Assembly: GCF_014646335.1 (NCBI RefSeq)
Contig: NZ_BMNG01000017.1
Coordinates: 124,001 to 188,000 of the forward strand
DNA from: Streptomyces lasiicapitis
GTDB lineage: Bacteria; Actinomycetota; Actinomycetes; Streptomycetales; Streptomycetaceae
Direction: 5' to 3'
DNA: 64,000 nucleotides
How positions within the stretch are numbered: position 1 is the first letter of the stretch; each line of letters begins with the position of its first letter. The notes under the pieces are model-generated. The model did no database searches and was not told the origin of the DNA. It saw nothing but the letters and a program-made list of their open reading frames with translations. The position numbers were made by a program, and so were the translations under genes. Of the stretch, positions 25,782 through 34,782 are shown piece after piece.

Positions 25782-26626
25782 CCGTGGCGCACGAGGAGCC
25801 GTACGACGCCGTCGACGCGCTGACGCTGGCGGTCACGGACACCCCGGTGCCCGAGGGGGCGCACGCCGACGAGCGCTTCATGGCCGAGCACGCGGCGGCC
25901 GTCGCCGACGTCGCGCTGCTGCGGGAGCAGCTCAGGATCGTGGGGGACGCGCTGGCGCGGCGTACGGAGGGCATGGGACCACAGGCGACCCCCACACCGG
26001 ACGGCGGGCCACCGGCCCCGAAGCCGCAGCGGAAGCCGGGATCCAAGCCCGCACCGAGGCCGGGCCCGCCGTCGCTGCCCGCAGCCGTCCCCTACCGGCG
26101 GCCCGGCGCCGCCCGCCGCCGTGCCGTCCTCGTCCTCGCCGCCGTGCTCGGCGTCGGGATGCTCGGCGGTGTGGTCTGGCTGGGTGTGGAGAGCGGGAGT
26201 GACATGGGGGGCGACGCGGACAGCGCGAAGGGCGCGCCGAGCCTCACCGACGACCAGGAGTCCGCCGAGAACGGCAAGGAGCCGGGCGACACCGCCCACG
26301 ACAGCCGGTCGCCCGAGGCCACCGTCGCGTGCATGCGCCTCGTCGTCGAGGGCACCGTACGGAGCGTCGAGTCGCAGCCCGGCGGCACCCGGGACCGGAT
26401 CACGCTCGATGTGTCCCGCCGCTACAAGCCCGCCAAGGGGCCGGAGAGGATCACGTTCCCCATGAACGCCGACGTGGACCCGCGGCTGCGGACCGGGGAC
26501 CGCGTCCTGCTCGGGTTCGACAAGGGCGAGGCGACGCCCGACCTCTGGTCGACGGGCAAGCAGCTCGCCAGGGACCGCGAGTGGATCGAGAAGGCGCTTC
26601 CGGGGTCGCGCGGGCTGAAGTGCTGA
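25778..26626 (+). CDS. Membrane-anchored partner of the ECF sigma factor (putative anti-sigma factor)
   Basis: A 282-residue single-pass protein. An acidic cytosolic N-terminal part (about 1-65, with DERFMAEHAAAVADVALLREQ) is followed by a Pro/Lys-rich linker, one membrane helix at about 113-137 (RAVLVLAAVLGVGMLGGVVWLG) and an extracellular domain. The HxxxCxxC zinc motif of ZAS anti-sigma factors is absent from the N-terminus, so if it inhibits the sigma factor it is not by that motif. Two cysteines lie outside the membrane, one near the middle (VACMRLV) and one at the C-terminus (GLKC). Translational coupling to the sigma gene supports the partnership. Confidence 0.65.
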   Translation: MTVAHEEPYDAVDALTLAVTDTPVPEGAHADERFMAEHAAAVADVALLREQLRIVGDALARRTEGMGPQATPTPDGGPPAPKPQRKPGSKPAPRPGPPSLPAAVPYRRPGAARRRAVLVLAAVLGVGMLGGVVWLGVESGSDMGGDADSAKGAPSLTDDQESAENGKEPGDTAHDSRSPEATVACMRLVVEGTVRSVESQPGGTRDRITLDVSRRYKPAKGPERITFPMNADVDPRLRTGDRVLLGFDKGEATPDLWSTGKQLARDREWIEKALPGSRGLKC

Positions 26627-26789
26627 GCCGGGCGGTAGCCGCAGCGCTGAGGCCGGGCGGCAGCGGAGCGCGGCCTTCCGGTCGAAGGCGGATTACTGAG
26701 TTCCGGTGACAAGTGCGTGAAGGCGCGGTTGCGACCCCCGACGAACCTTCTGAACTGCGGTTTCGCCGGGCTACGTTCCTTCCACCGCT

Positions 26790-26874
26790 CGCCGGTGATC
26801 ATCGACGTACGGATCGCGTGCCTGACCACGTACGCGACCACGTACGGACCGACCGATCACGAAGATCACCGGCG
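26790..26874. promoter_or_regulatory. Repeat-rich promoter region of the M28 aminopeptidase gene
   Basis: CGCCGGTGATC (26790-26800) and GATCACCGGCG (26864-26874) are perfect 11-base inverted copies 63 bases apart. Between them GACCACGTACG occurs twice with a 12-base period (26824 and 26836). The whole array sits 29 bases before the GTG start and could be paired operator sites or a long 5' leader hairpin. Confidence 0.5.
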
Positions 26875-26902
26875 CACACCGACCACCCATGGAAGGACCT
26901 CC

Positions 26903-28408
26903 GTGCGCGCACCCCGCAGCCGGACCACGGCCGCCGCCCTGCTCAGCGCGGCCGTCGCCGCCCCCCTCCTGTTCGCCGCCGCCGCCCCGGCCGGCGCGCA
27001 GGACGCCCCCCGCCCCGCCGAGCACCACGCGGGCCAGGGCGAGAAGGCGCAGAAGCTGGCCAAGAAGCTGGTGAAGAAGTCCACCGGCAAGAGCGCCTAC
27101 CGCCACCTGGAGAAGTTCCAGGAGATAGCCGACGCCAACGGCGGCAACCGCGCCGCGGGCACCAAGGGCCACAAGGCGTCCACGAAGTACGTGTACGACC
27201 GCCTGAAGAAGGCCGGTTACAAGGTCTCGTACCAGGACTTCACGTTCTACGAGTCGCAGACCCTGCGCGAGGGCGCCGCCGTGCTCTCGCCCGAGGCGCG
27301 CAAGCTGAACGCCGTGGCGTTCGACTTCAGCAAGTCCACGCCCGAGGGCGGCGTCCAGGCCGCGGTCGCCGCCGCCCGCGTCGACGAAACCCCGGGCTGC
27401 GAGGCCGACGACTACACGTCCGACACCTTCACCGGCAAGATCGCCCTGGTGAAGCGCGGCGCCTGCACCTTCGCCGAGAAGGAGGCCGCCGCGACCAAGG
27501 CGGGCGCCATCGGCCTCGTGCTCTACAACCACTCCGGCGACCAGCCCGTCAAGGGCAACCTGGAGGTCCCGGAGAACGCGCACATCCCCGCCGTCGGCAT
27601 CAGCAAGGCCGAGGGCGAGAAGCTGGCCGAGCAGGTCGCCAAGGGCGAGGTCAAGCTCTCCGTGGACGTCGCCACCAAGGCGATCCCGCACAAGACCCGC
27701 AACGTCATCGCGGAGACCCGCGGCGGCCGCGCCGACCGCGTGGTGGGCCTCGGCGCGCACCTCGACTCGGTGCACGAGGGCCCCGGCATCAACGACAACG
27801 GCTCCGGCTCGGCCGGTCTGATCGAGGTCGCCGAGAAGCTCGCCAAGGAGACCAAGGGCGGCAAGAAGCTGACCAACAAGGTCCGCTTCGCCTGGTGGTC
27901 GGCCGAGGAGCTGGGCCTGCTCGGCTCGGACCACTACGTCAAGACGCTGACGGCGAAGCAGAAGAAGAACATCAAGCTGTACCTGAACTTCGACATGATC
28001 GGCTCGCCGAACGGTGCGGAGCTCGTCTACGACGGCGACAACTCCGACAACACCGGCTCGGGCCCGGGTCCGAAGGGCTCCGCGCAGATCGAGGGCCTGA
28101 TCAACGGCTTCCTCGACAAGAAGAAGGTCCCGCACTGGGGCACCGACTTCGACGGCCGCTCGGACTACGGCGCGTTCATCGCCAACGGCATCCCCGCGGG
28201 CGGCACCTTCACCGGCGCCGAGGGCCTGAAGACCGAGGAGCAGGCGGCTAAGGCGGGCGGCAAGGCCGGTCAGCCGTACGACCCGAACTACCACGCGGCG
28301 GGCGACACGCTGAAGAACATCGACCGGAAGATCTTCGCGACGAACATCGACGTGATCGCGCACGCGGTGGGCACGTACGCGCACGACCTCAGGTCGCTGA
28401 GGGGCTGA
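26903..28408 (+). CDS. Secreted M28 zinc aminopeptidase with PA domain
   Basis: An extracellular aminopeptidase related to the Streptomyces griseus enzyme. It has a Sec signal peptide (about residues 1-32), a protease-associated domain inserted at about 140-250, and the co-catalytic two-zinc site: H286 (GAHLDS), D298 (NDNGSGSAG), E335/E336 (WSAEELG) and D364 (NFDMIG), with the last His ligand near HAAGDT. The GTG at 26903 is chosen because GAAGGA lies upstream and the signal peptide starts there. It converges on a subtilase gene with a strong terminator between them. Confidence 0.92.
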   Translation: MRAPRSRTTAAALLSAAVAAPLLFAAAAPAGAQDAPRPAEHHAGQGEKAQKLAKKLVKKSTGKSAYRHLEKFQEIADANGGNRAAGTKGHKASTKYVYDRLKKAGYKVSYQDFTFYESQTLREGAAVLSPEARKLNAVAFDFSKSTPEGGVQAAVAAARVDETPGCEADDYTSDTFTGKIALVKRGACTFAEKEAAATKAGAIGLVLYNHSGDQPVKGNLEVPENAHIPAVGISKAEGEKLAEQVAKGEVKLSVDVATKAIPHKTRNVIAETRGGRADRVVGLGAHLDSVHEGPGINDNGSGSAGLIEVAEKLAKETKGGKKLTNKVRFAWWSAEELGLLGSDHYVKTLTAKQKKNIKLYLNFDMIGSPNGAELVYDGDNSDNTGSGPGPKGSAQIEGLINGFLDKKKVPHWGTDFDGRSDYGAFIANGIPAGGTFTGAEGLKTEEQAAKAGGKAGQPYDPNYHAAGDTLKNIDRKIFATNIDVIAHAVGTYAHDLRSLRG

Positions 28409-28447
28409 ACGCGGTCCGCCTGAACGGGTAGACCGGCTGAACACACA

Positions 28448-28480
28448 GATGGGGGCGGGCACTTGGTGCCCGCCCCCATC
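28448..28480. terminator. Perfect 15-base-pair bidirectional terminator
   Basis: GATGGGGGCGGGCAC and GTGCCCGCCCCCATC enclose a three-base TTG loop. It lies between the convergent M28 and S8 peptidase genes. Confidence 0.8.
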
Positions 28481-28517
28481 GTCATGTCGTCATGCCGGAA
28501 TCAGCGAAGCGTCACGG

Positions 28518-31500
28518 CTACGGCGTGACCTTCTCCACCGTCACGCTGCCCGTGCCCGCGACGGAGCCGCGCGCGTTCAGGAGGTTCACCTCGCCGAACA
28601 GCACCCGCCCCTCGGCGGTGGGCGCGTCCGCGACGACCTCGGCCGAGACGTCGGCGGAGGCACCGGGGGCGAGCTTGACCGTCTTCGTCTCGTCGACCTT
28701 GATGCGGCCGAGCGAGGAGGCGAAGAACACGTCACGGTAGTCGTACGCGGTCGAGCCCGACGGGATGGAGTAGCCCGCGACCTCGATGGTGTACGTGCCC
28801 GCGGCCGGCTTGGCGACGCTCACCGACTCCTCGGAGTCGCCGTCCGCCGAACTGCCCACAGGAACGCCGTCCTTGAGGACCGTCAGGTCCAGGTCGGCGG
28901 CGCTGTCGGCGGTGGAGCCGATCGCCACGTCGAGCCGCTCGGCGCCCGCGGGCACCTCGACCGTGGAGGTCTGCTTCTCACCCTGCTTGATGGTGGGACG
29001 CTTGGTGGCGGCCGAGCCCAGCGTGCCGCCCTTCAGCTTGCCGTCCACGGCGGCGTAGTTGTTCGTCGCCTTCCAGGTGACGGGCGCGGCCTGGCCGGCC
29101 TTGGCCTCCGCGACCTTCTGGGTGGCCGGGGCGAAGGTCACACCCAGCGCGGCGACGTCCAGCTTGAACGGGTTGTCGAGCACCGGCGACGTACGGCGCG
29201 ACTCGACCTCGATCTCCCAGACGCCCGGCGTCGGGTTCGCGTACGAACGCAGGTCGGGGCGGCAGGTGTTGTCCGGGTTCGGGAAGTCCGGGTAGCAGAC
29301 CAGCGAGGACGTCGACTCCGCCGGGACACCGTACGGGTGGATGGAGATGAACCGCGTCTGGCTCTTCTCCTTCAGACCGCCGAGCGCGACCTCAAGGGTC
29401 TTCGCGCCCTTGGGGACCGTCACGAAGTACGACTTGGTGGAGTTGCGCTGCACCGAGCCGGACGCCGAGAAGGTGAAGGACGGCTTGGCGAGGTCCTTGG
29501 CGACGACCACCGTGGTCATGATCTGGTGGTCGGTGCCGCGGGTGCGCGGGTCGTTCACCTTCAGGACGGCGCTGGACAGGCCCGCCGCCTTCGGCTTGGC
29601 CTGCACCTTGACGGTCACGGCCTTGTTCAGCGGCAGGAACACCTTCTCGTCGCCGAGGAGGCGGAACGTGCTGTCGTGGTTGTTGGCGAAGCCCAGCTTG
29701 TGCAGCACCGGACGGGTCGGGCCCGACGTACGCGTGATCGTCACCTTGTACGTCTTCTTCTCGCCCGCCTTCAGGCCGCCCTCGCGGTCGTACAGGCCGG
29801 TGCCGGGCTTCTTCAGCTCCTGCTCCAGGGCCGTGTCGACGGGCGCCTTGACCGTGTACTCGTGGGCCTTGGCGCCGCCCTTGACGGCGTCCCAGGCGTC
29901 CATGATGTCGATGCGGCCGGTGCCCTGCTCGTAGGCCTGCACACCGGGGATGCGGTGCGCGGTCGAGGTGAGCGCGGTGCGCAGCTTCGCCGGGGACAGC
30001 TCGACGCGCTTCTGCTTCGCGGCGGAGAGCAGCAGCGCGGACGCGCCCGCGGCCTGCGGCGACGACATCGACGTACCCTGCAGCATCGAGTAGCCGGCGG
30101 GCAGTTGGTAGCCCGCCTCGGCCGCCGGGCCGCCCGGCAGCCAGGTCTGCGTGGTGTTGATGGCCGAGCCCGGCGCGGTCACCAGGGGCTGGAAGCCGCC
30201 GTCCTCACGCGGGCCGCGCGAGGAGAACGGGAACATGCCGTACTTCTTCGTCACCTCGGAGCCGTAGTTGGCGGCCCAGGTGTCCTTGGAGATGGCCGCG
30301 CCCACGGAGATGACGTGGTCGGCGAGGCCGGGGTCGCCGACGGTGTTGGCGCCGGGGCCCGAGTTGCCGGCCGAGATCACCAGCTGCACGCCGTAGGTGT
30401 CGATGAGGCGCTTGTACAGCTCGGCGCGCGCGTTGTTGCCGTCGTTGAGCGCGGGCAGGCCGCCGATCGACATGTTGACGATGTCGACGCCGCGCTTCGT
30501 CACGAGGTCGATCATGCCCTCGGTGAGCGCGACGTTGGTGCAGCCGCCGGTCCAGGTGCAGGCGCGCGAGGACACCAGCTTGGCGCCGGGGGCGGCGCCG
30601 TTCATCTTGCCGCCGAACAGCTTGTTGGCGGCGGTGATGCCCGCGACGTGCGTGCCGTGCTCGGACTCGATGAGGCCGATGTTCACGAAGTCGGCCTTCT
30701 TGCCGACCCAGTCGCCGCCGTAGGGGTCCGTCGGTACGTCCTTGCGGATCTCCACGACGAACGGCACGCGCTCGGCGACGTCGGTCGCCGGGTCGTCCTT
30801 GCCGAAGTAGGCGACCTGGTGGTCCTTGCCGTAGGGCTTCATCGGCGCGTCGTCGCCGAAGTCCTTGTTGTCGTTCAGGTCGACGCGGACGGTGCCGGCG
30901 GCCGGGTCGTACAGGACGCCCCAGGTGTCGGTGGTGTCCCCGTCCCGGTTCAGGTCGCCCTTGGCGTCGCCACCGGCCGTCGCGGCCTCACGGAAGCGGC
31001 TGATCTGGTAGGCGCCCGCGGGGGCCTTCCACGAATCACCGTCGAAGGTGAACGCGGGCCCGGACACCGGATTCGTCATCCGCCGCCAGGTCCCGTCCGC
31101 GTCGACGATCGGGTCGGTCGCCGTCACCCAGTCGGTGATCTTGCGCTCGCCGGTCGTCGTCTTCTGCAGCGCCGGGTGGCCGAGGTCGACGCCCGAGTCG
31201 AGGACGCCGATGGTGATGCCGCGGCCGTCGGCCTTCGGGTTCTTCTTCACGAAGTCGACGGCGCCCGTCTCGAAGGACGGGTTGTACGGGTTCTTGGCGG
31301 GCGTGTTCTTGTCCGGCGCCGGGTAGGCGGCGCGGCCCTGCGCGGACTTGGCGCCCTTCGGGCTCTGGGGCCTCGGGTCGTCCAGCTTGATCTCGTGCCG
31401 CAGGTCGATGGCGTGCACGGAGGAGAGCTTCGAGGCGGCCTTGATGGCGGCGTCGGCGCGGGCGGTCGGGACGGCGGCCCGCACATAGCCGAGCTTGTCG

Positions 31501-31865
31501 TAGGTGCGGCCCACGGAGCCGCCCTTGACTGCGTCGAGCTGCTCGGCGACCTGCTCGGTCGAGCCGGGCTCGGTGGCGACCATCATCGTGACGGTCTTGT
31601 CGCCGTCCGCCTTGGCGTCGGCGAGGAGTTCGGCGTCCGCGGGGCCGAGCTTGGCTGCTGTGTCTTTGGGGGCCTTGGGAGCCGCGGCGGACGGAACGGG
31701 GGAGGGGGTGTCGGCGGCGAAGGCCAGCGGGAGCGGGGCCGCCGCGCTCAGGGCGGCGGCCACGCCTATCGCGGTGGCGAGACGGGCGGTGCGGCGGACG
31801 CCGCGGGCCGCGGGGTCGCCGGGTCTCGCACCGGATATCGGCGCACGTCGTGGATCGAGGGTCAT
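28518..31865 (-). CDS. Secreted subtilisin-like serine protease (S8), large form
   Basis: An extracellular protease of 1115 residues, much longer than a simple subtilisin. It has a signal peptide ending near LAFAAD, a pro-region, and an S8 domain with the triad Asp223 (GVLDSGVDLGHP), His403 (EHGTHVAG) and Ser599 (GTSMSSPQAAG), plus the oxyanion Asn in SAGNSGPG. A segment of about 170 residues is inserted between Asp and His. The C-terminal 450 residues are beta-rich modules. The ATG at 31865 has AGGGA seven bases upstream; a second ATG two codons earlier and a longer open frame exist. Confidence 0.92.
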   Translation of the reverse strand: MTLDPRRAPISGARPGDPAARGVRRTARLATAIGVAAALSAAAPLPLAFAADTPSPVPSAAAPKAPKDTAAKLGPADAELLADAKADGDKTVTMMVATEPGSTEQVAEQLDAVKGGSVGRTYDKLGYVRAAVPTARADAAIKAASKLSSVHAIDLRHEIKLDDPRPQSPKGAKSAQGRAAYPAPDKNTPAKNPYNPSFETGAVDFVKKNPKADGRGITIGVLDSGVDLGHPALQKTTTGERKITDWVTATDPIVDADGTWRRMTNPVSGPAFTFDGDSWKAPAGAYQISRFREAATAGGDAKGDLNRDGDTTDTWGVLYDPAAGTVRVDLNDNKDFGDDAPMKPYGKDHQVAYFGKDDPATDVAERVPFVVEIRKDVPTDPYGGDWVGKKADFVNIGLIESEHGTHVAGITAANKLFGGKMNGAAPGAKLVSSRACTWTGGCTNVALTEGMIDLVTKRGVDIVNMSIGGLPALNDGNNARAELYKRLIDTYGVQLVISAGNSGPGANTVGDPGLADHVISVGAAISKDTWAANYGSEVTKKYGMFPFSSRGPREDGGFQPLVTAPGSAINTTQTWLPGGPAAEAGYQLPAGYSMLQGTSMSSPQAAGASALLLSAAKQKRVELSPAKLRTALTSTAHRIPGVQAYEQGTGRIDIMDAWDAVKGGAKAHEYTVKAPVDTALEQELKKPGTGLYDREGGLKAGEKKTYKVTITRTSGPTRPVLHKLGFANNHDSTFRLLGDEKVFLPLNKAVTVKVQAKPKAAGLSSAVLKVNDPRTRGTDHQIMTTVVVAKDLAKPSFTFSASGSVQRNSTKSYFVTVPKGAKTLEVALGGLKEKSQTRFISIHPYGVPAESTSSLVCYPDFPNPDNTCRPDLRSYANPTPGVWEIEVESRRTSPVLDNPFKLDVAALGVTFAPATQKVAEAKAGQAAPVTWKATNNYAAVDGKLKGGTLGSAATKRPTIKQGEKQTSTVEVPAGAERLDVAIGSTADSAADLDLTVLKDGVPVGSSADGDSEESVSVAKPAAGTYTIEVAGYSIPSGSTAYDYRDVFFASSLGRIKVDETKTVKLAPGASADVSAEVVADAPTAEGRVLFGEVNLLNARGSVAGTGSVTVEKVTP

Positions 31866-31964
31866 CAGCATCCCTGTACGTAAGACCGGCTGGTCGAGCC
31901 GGTGCAGCGATGGGGTCTCCCCTGGGGGGAAGGGTCCGGAATACGGGGCCGGATGACCGCTCAG

Positions 31965-31976
31965 CCTTACGTAAGG
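31965..31976. promoter_or_regulatory. Palindrome upstream of the S8 protease gene
   Basis: CCTTACGTAAGG is a perfect 12-base palindrome about 100 bases before the start codon. A related GTACGTAAG occurs close to the start at 31876. It may be an operator in the protease promoter. Confidence 0.4.
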
Positions 31977-32136
31977 GGTGCCTGTTTGGGGAGAGTTGCC
32001 CGGGACGGGATGCGCCGGTGGCGTACTTCCGCCATACGCCATCGGGAACAAGATGCCCCATAACGGGACTCGGCGGCCACGCGCCCTCTCGGTAACGGGA
32101 CGTGCCTATCTCGTGTACGGGGTCTAACGTCGGCCC

Positions 32137-32583
32137 GTGCACAAGGAACTCCGGGTGGCGGCCTACGCCGTATGCGTACGCGACGGGTCCGTGCTGCTCG
32201 CCCGGTGGGTGGCGGGGGACGGCAGCAAGCGGTGGACGCTGCCCGGGGGTGGGATGGACCACGGGGAGGATCCGTACGACACGGTGATCCGGGAGGCGGA
32301 CGAGGAGACCGGCTACGCGGTGGAGCCCGTCGCCCTCCTGGGCGTCGACTCCCTGCGTCGCCGCTACCCCCGACGCCTCGGGGCGGTCGCCGACTTCCAC
32401 GGCGTACGCATCGTCTACGAGGGCCGAGTGACCGGCGGCACCCTCCGCCACGAAACGTCGGGCTCGACGGACCAAGCAGCCTGGCACCCCCTCACCGACG
32501 TCCCCACCCTCGACCGAGTCAGCCTCGTCGACATCGGCCTGGCCCTCTGGCAAGCCCGCCCACCCACAGGCCACTTGCCGTAG
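32137..32583 (+). CDS. NUDIX hydrolase
   Basis: A 148-residue hydrolase of nucleoside-diphosphate-linked compounds. The Nudix box is complete: GGGMDHGEDPYDTVIREADEETGY fits GX5EX7REUXEEXGU. A beta strand LRVAAYAVCVRDGSVLLARW leads in and a helix closes the fold. The GTG start lies close behind a TAACGT sequence without a clear ribosome site, so the mRNA may be leaderless. The substrate cannot be assigned. Confidence 0.88.
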   Translation: MHKELRVAAYAVCVRDGSVLLARWVAGDGSKRWTLPGGGMDHGEDPYDTVIREADEETGYAVEPVALLGVDSLRRRYPRRLGAVADFHGVRIVYEGRVTGGTLRHETSGSTDQAAWHPLTDVPTLDRVSLVDIGLALWQARPPTGHLP

Positions 32584-32895
32584 CCCCGGGTTTCGGGAAG
32601 GGGTGCCCGCGCGCGGAGCGCGCCAATGGACGCAGCGGGGAGCTCCCGGCAGGGCCCCCTACCCCGGCAAATGAACACGGAGTGACCCCCTCCCCACCCC
32701 CCAAAGAGCAAAGCATGCACACGCAGCGCCGTCCCAGATCCACTTACGGTGATCGGCGCTGCGCGTTGTGGCGACGTTAACGCGCAGGCCACCCCCACTG
32801 CCAACGATCCAGTACGAGCGGGAAGTCCGCCGGCGAACCACGCCCGGGCCTCCCGCGACCACTGCCGACGCGTTCGCACTCGGGGAGACCGCGCC

Positions 32896-34698
32896 ATGTC
32901 GCGCATACGCTCTGTCGCCACCACGGCGGCCACCGCCACCACCTCCGCCACCACGTCCGTCGTCTCCACGGTGAACCGCCGCGCGTTCCTCGCGGCGACC
33001 GGCGCCGTCTCCCTCTCCGCGGGCATCGGATACGCCCTGGGCCCAGGAGCGGGCTCCGGGAAGGCCGCCCCCGCGCAGGCCGCCGCCGCCCCGGTCCCGA
33101 TGTCCCGCAGGGCCCCCTCCGCCCCCCTTGCCCCGTACCGCTCGGGCACCACCCTCGCCACGGTCTCGGCCCCCCGCGGCACCGATGGCTACCGCCGCCT
33201 CGGCGACGGCCCCGCCTGGGACCGCGTCGTCCGCACGGACCTGGCCCCGGCCAAGCCGGGCCGCGAGTCCCGCCGCACCCCGCTCGCCGCGTTCGTCCAG
33301 TTCACCGACCTGCACCTGGTGGACGTACAACACCCCCTCCGCTACGAGTACCTGCGCGCCCAGACGGCCAGCGCCTGGCGCCCGCAGGAGGCCCTGTCCG
33401 TGGCGGGCGCCGTCTCACTGGTCGAGCAGGTCAACGGCCTGCGCGGCGCACCCGCCACCGGCGCGCCCCTGCACTTCGTGATGACGACGGGCGACAACAC
33501 CGACAACAACTCCCGTAACGAGCTGGGCTGGTTCCTGAAGGTGATGAGCGGCGGCCGCATCACCCCCAACTCCGGCGACCCGCGCCGCTACGAGGGCGTA
33601 CAGGACAGCGGCCTGAAGCTCTACTGGCAGCCGGACGCGGCCCTGCGCGACGCCGACAAGAACGCCGGCTTCCCGCACCTGCACGGCTTCCTGGACGCCG
33701 CGATCCGCGAGGTCAACAGCCCGGGACTGAACCTGCCGTGGTACTCCACGGTCGGCAACCACGATGGCCTGCCCGGCGGCTGCTACGCCCCCGGCGACTC
33801 GTACTTCAGCGAGTTCGCCGTCGGCGGCAAGAAGCTGATGTCCCTCGACGAGGCGCGCGGCGCGGCCCTGTGGAAGAACGTCAAGAAGGGCAACGACCCG
33901 AAGGGCGCCGTCTTCAAGGAAGTGATGAAGTCCGAGTCGCGACGCATGCGTTCGGTCACCCCGGACGAAGGCCGCGCCCCCTTCACCCCCGCCGAGTACG
34001 TCAAGGCCCACCTCGACCCCGCGCACGCGGGCCGCGGCCCCGTCGGCCACGGCTACACCCAGGAGAACCTGGCGGACCGCACCCAGTACTACTCCTTCCG
34101 CATCACCGACGACGTCGTGGGCATCAGCCTGGACACCACCGACCCGGGCGGCCACTACGAGGGCTCCCTCGGCACCGCCCAACTGCGCTGGCTGGAGCGG
34201 AAGTTGATCGAGGTGGAGAAGAGCGGCGACGCCTCGTACGTCATCGTCTTCAGCCACCACACCAGCAAGTCCATGCGGAACCTGCGCACCGACCCCCACC
34301 ACCCGCGCGAGTCCCGGCACGGCGGCGACGAGGTCGCGGCCCTCCTCGGCCGGCACCGCTCGGTGCTCGCCTGGGTGAACGGCCACAGCCACAAGAACGC
34401 GATCACCCCGCACCACACCGAACACGGCTCCTTCTGGGAGGTGTCCACGGCGTCGCACATCGACTTCCCGCAGCTCGCCCGGGTGATCGAGCTGGTCGAC
34501 AACCACGACGGGACGCTCTCCCTGTTCACCACCCTCATCGAGTCCGCCGCCCCGCACCGCACGGACTTCGCCGACCTGTCCCAGACCGGCCTCGCCGCGC
34601 TCTACCGCGAGCTGGCGTTCAACGCCCCGGGCGCCAAGCCCACACTGGGCGGCGACCCGGAGGACCGCAACACGGAACTCGTCCTCCGGAAGGGCTGA
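32896..34698 (+). CDS. Tat-exported metallophosphoesterase
   Basis: A 600-residue phosphoesterase of the TIGR03767 type. The N-terminal twin-arginine signal (VNRRAFLAATGAVSLSAG) directs folded export. Metal-site motifs in order are FTDLHLVD (DxH), TTGDNTDNN (GDN), VGNHDG (GNHD), FSHHTS and WVNGHSHKN (GHxH), giving a calcineurin-like dinuclear centre. GGGGAG precedes the ATG at 32896; the frame is open upstream but without a start that keeps the Tat signal N-terminal. Its substrate is unknown, perhaps nucleotides or phosphodiesters. A serine hydrolase follows 84 bases later. Confidence 0.9.
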   Translation: MSRIRSVATTAATATTSATTSVVSTVNRRAFLAATGAVSLSAGIGYALGPGAGSGKAAPAQAAAAPVPMSRRAPSAPLAPYRSGTTLATVSAPRGTDGYRRLGDGPAWDRVVRTDLAPAKPGRESRRTPLAAFVQFTDLHLVDVQHPLRYEYLRAQTASAWRPQEALSVAGAVSLVEQVNGLRGAPATGAPLHFVMTTGDNTDNNSRNELGWFLKVMSGGRITPNSGDPRRYEGVQDSGLKLYWQPDAALRDADKNAGFPHLHGFLDAAIREVNSPGLNLPWYSTVGNHDGLPGGCYAPGDSYFSEFAVGGKKLMSLDEARGAALWKNVKKGNDPKGAVFKEVMKSESRRMRSVTPDEGRAPFTPAEYVKAHLDPAHAGRGPVGHGYTQENLADRTQYYSFRITDDVVGISLDTTDPGGHYEGSLGTAQLRWLERKLIEVEKSGDASYVIVFSHHTSKSMRNLRTDPHHPRESRHGGDEVAALLGRHRSVLAWVNGHSHKNAITPHHTEHGSFWEVSTASHIDFPQLARVIELVDNHDGTLSLFTTLIESAAPHRTDFADLSQTGLAALYRELAFNAPGAKPTLGGDPEDRNTELVLRKG

Positions 34699-34782
34699 AA
34701 GCCACTCGACCGTCGCACCTCCTCCGGGACCTTGCGGGCTCGGCGTCGTTCGCCAGGACAGCCGACACAGGAGGAGGGCGTC

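Noticed and set aside
28449..31883. A 1144-codon open frame opposite the S8 protease
   Set aside because: Low-complexity translation with no domain; the minus-strand frame has the complete protease triad.
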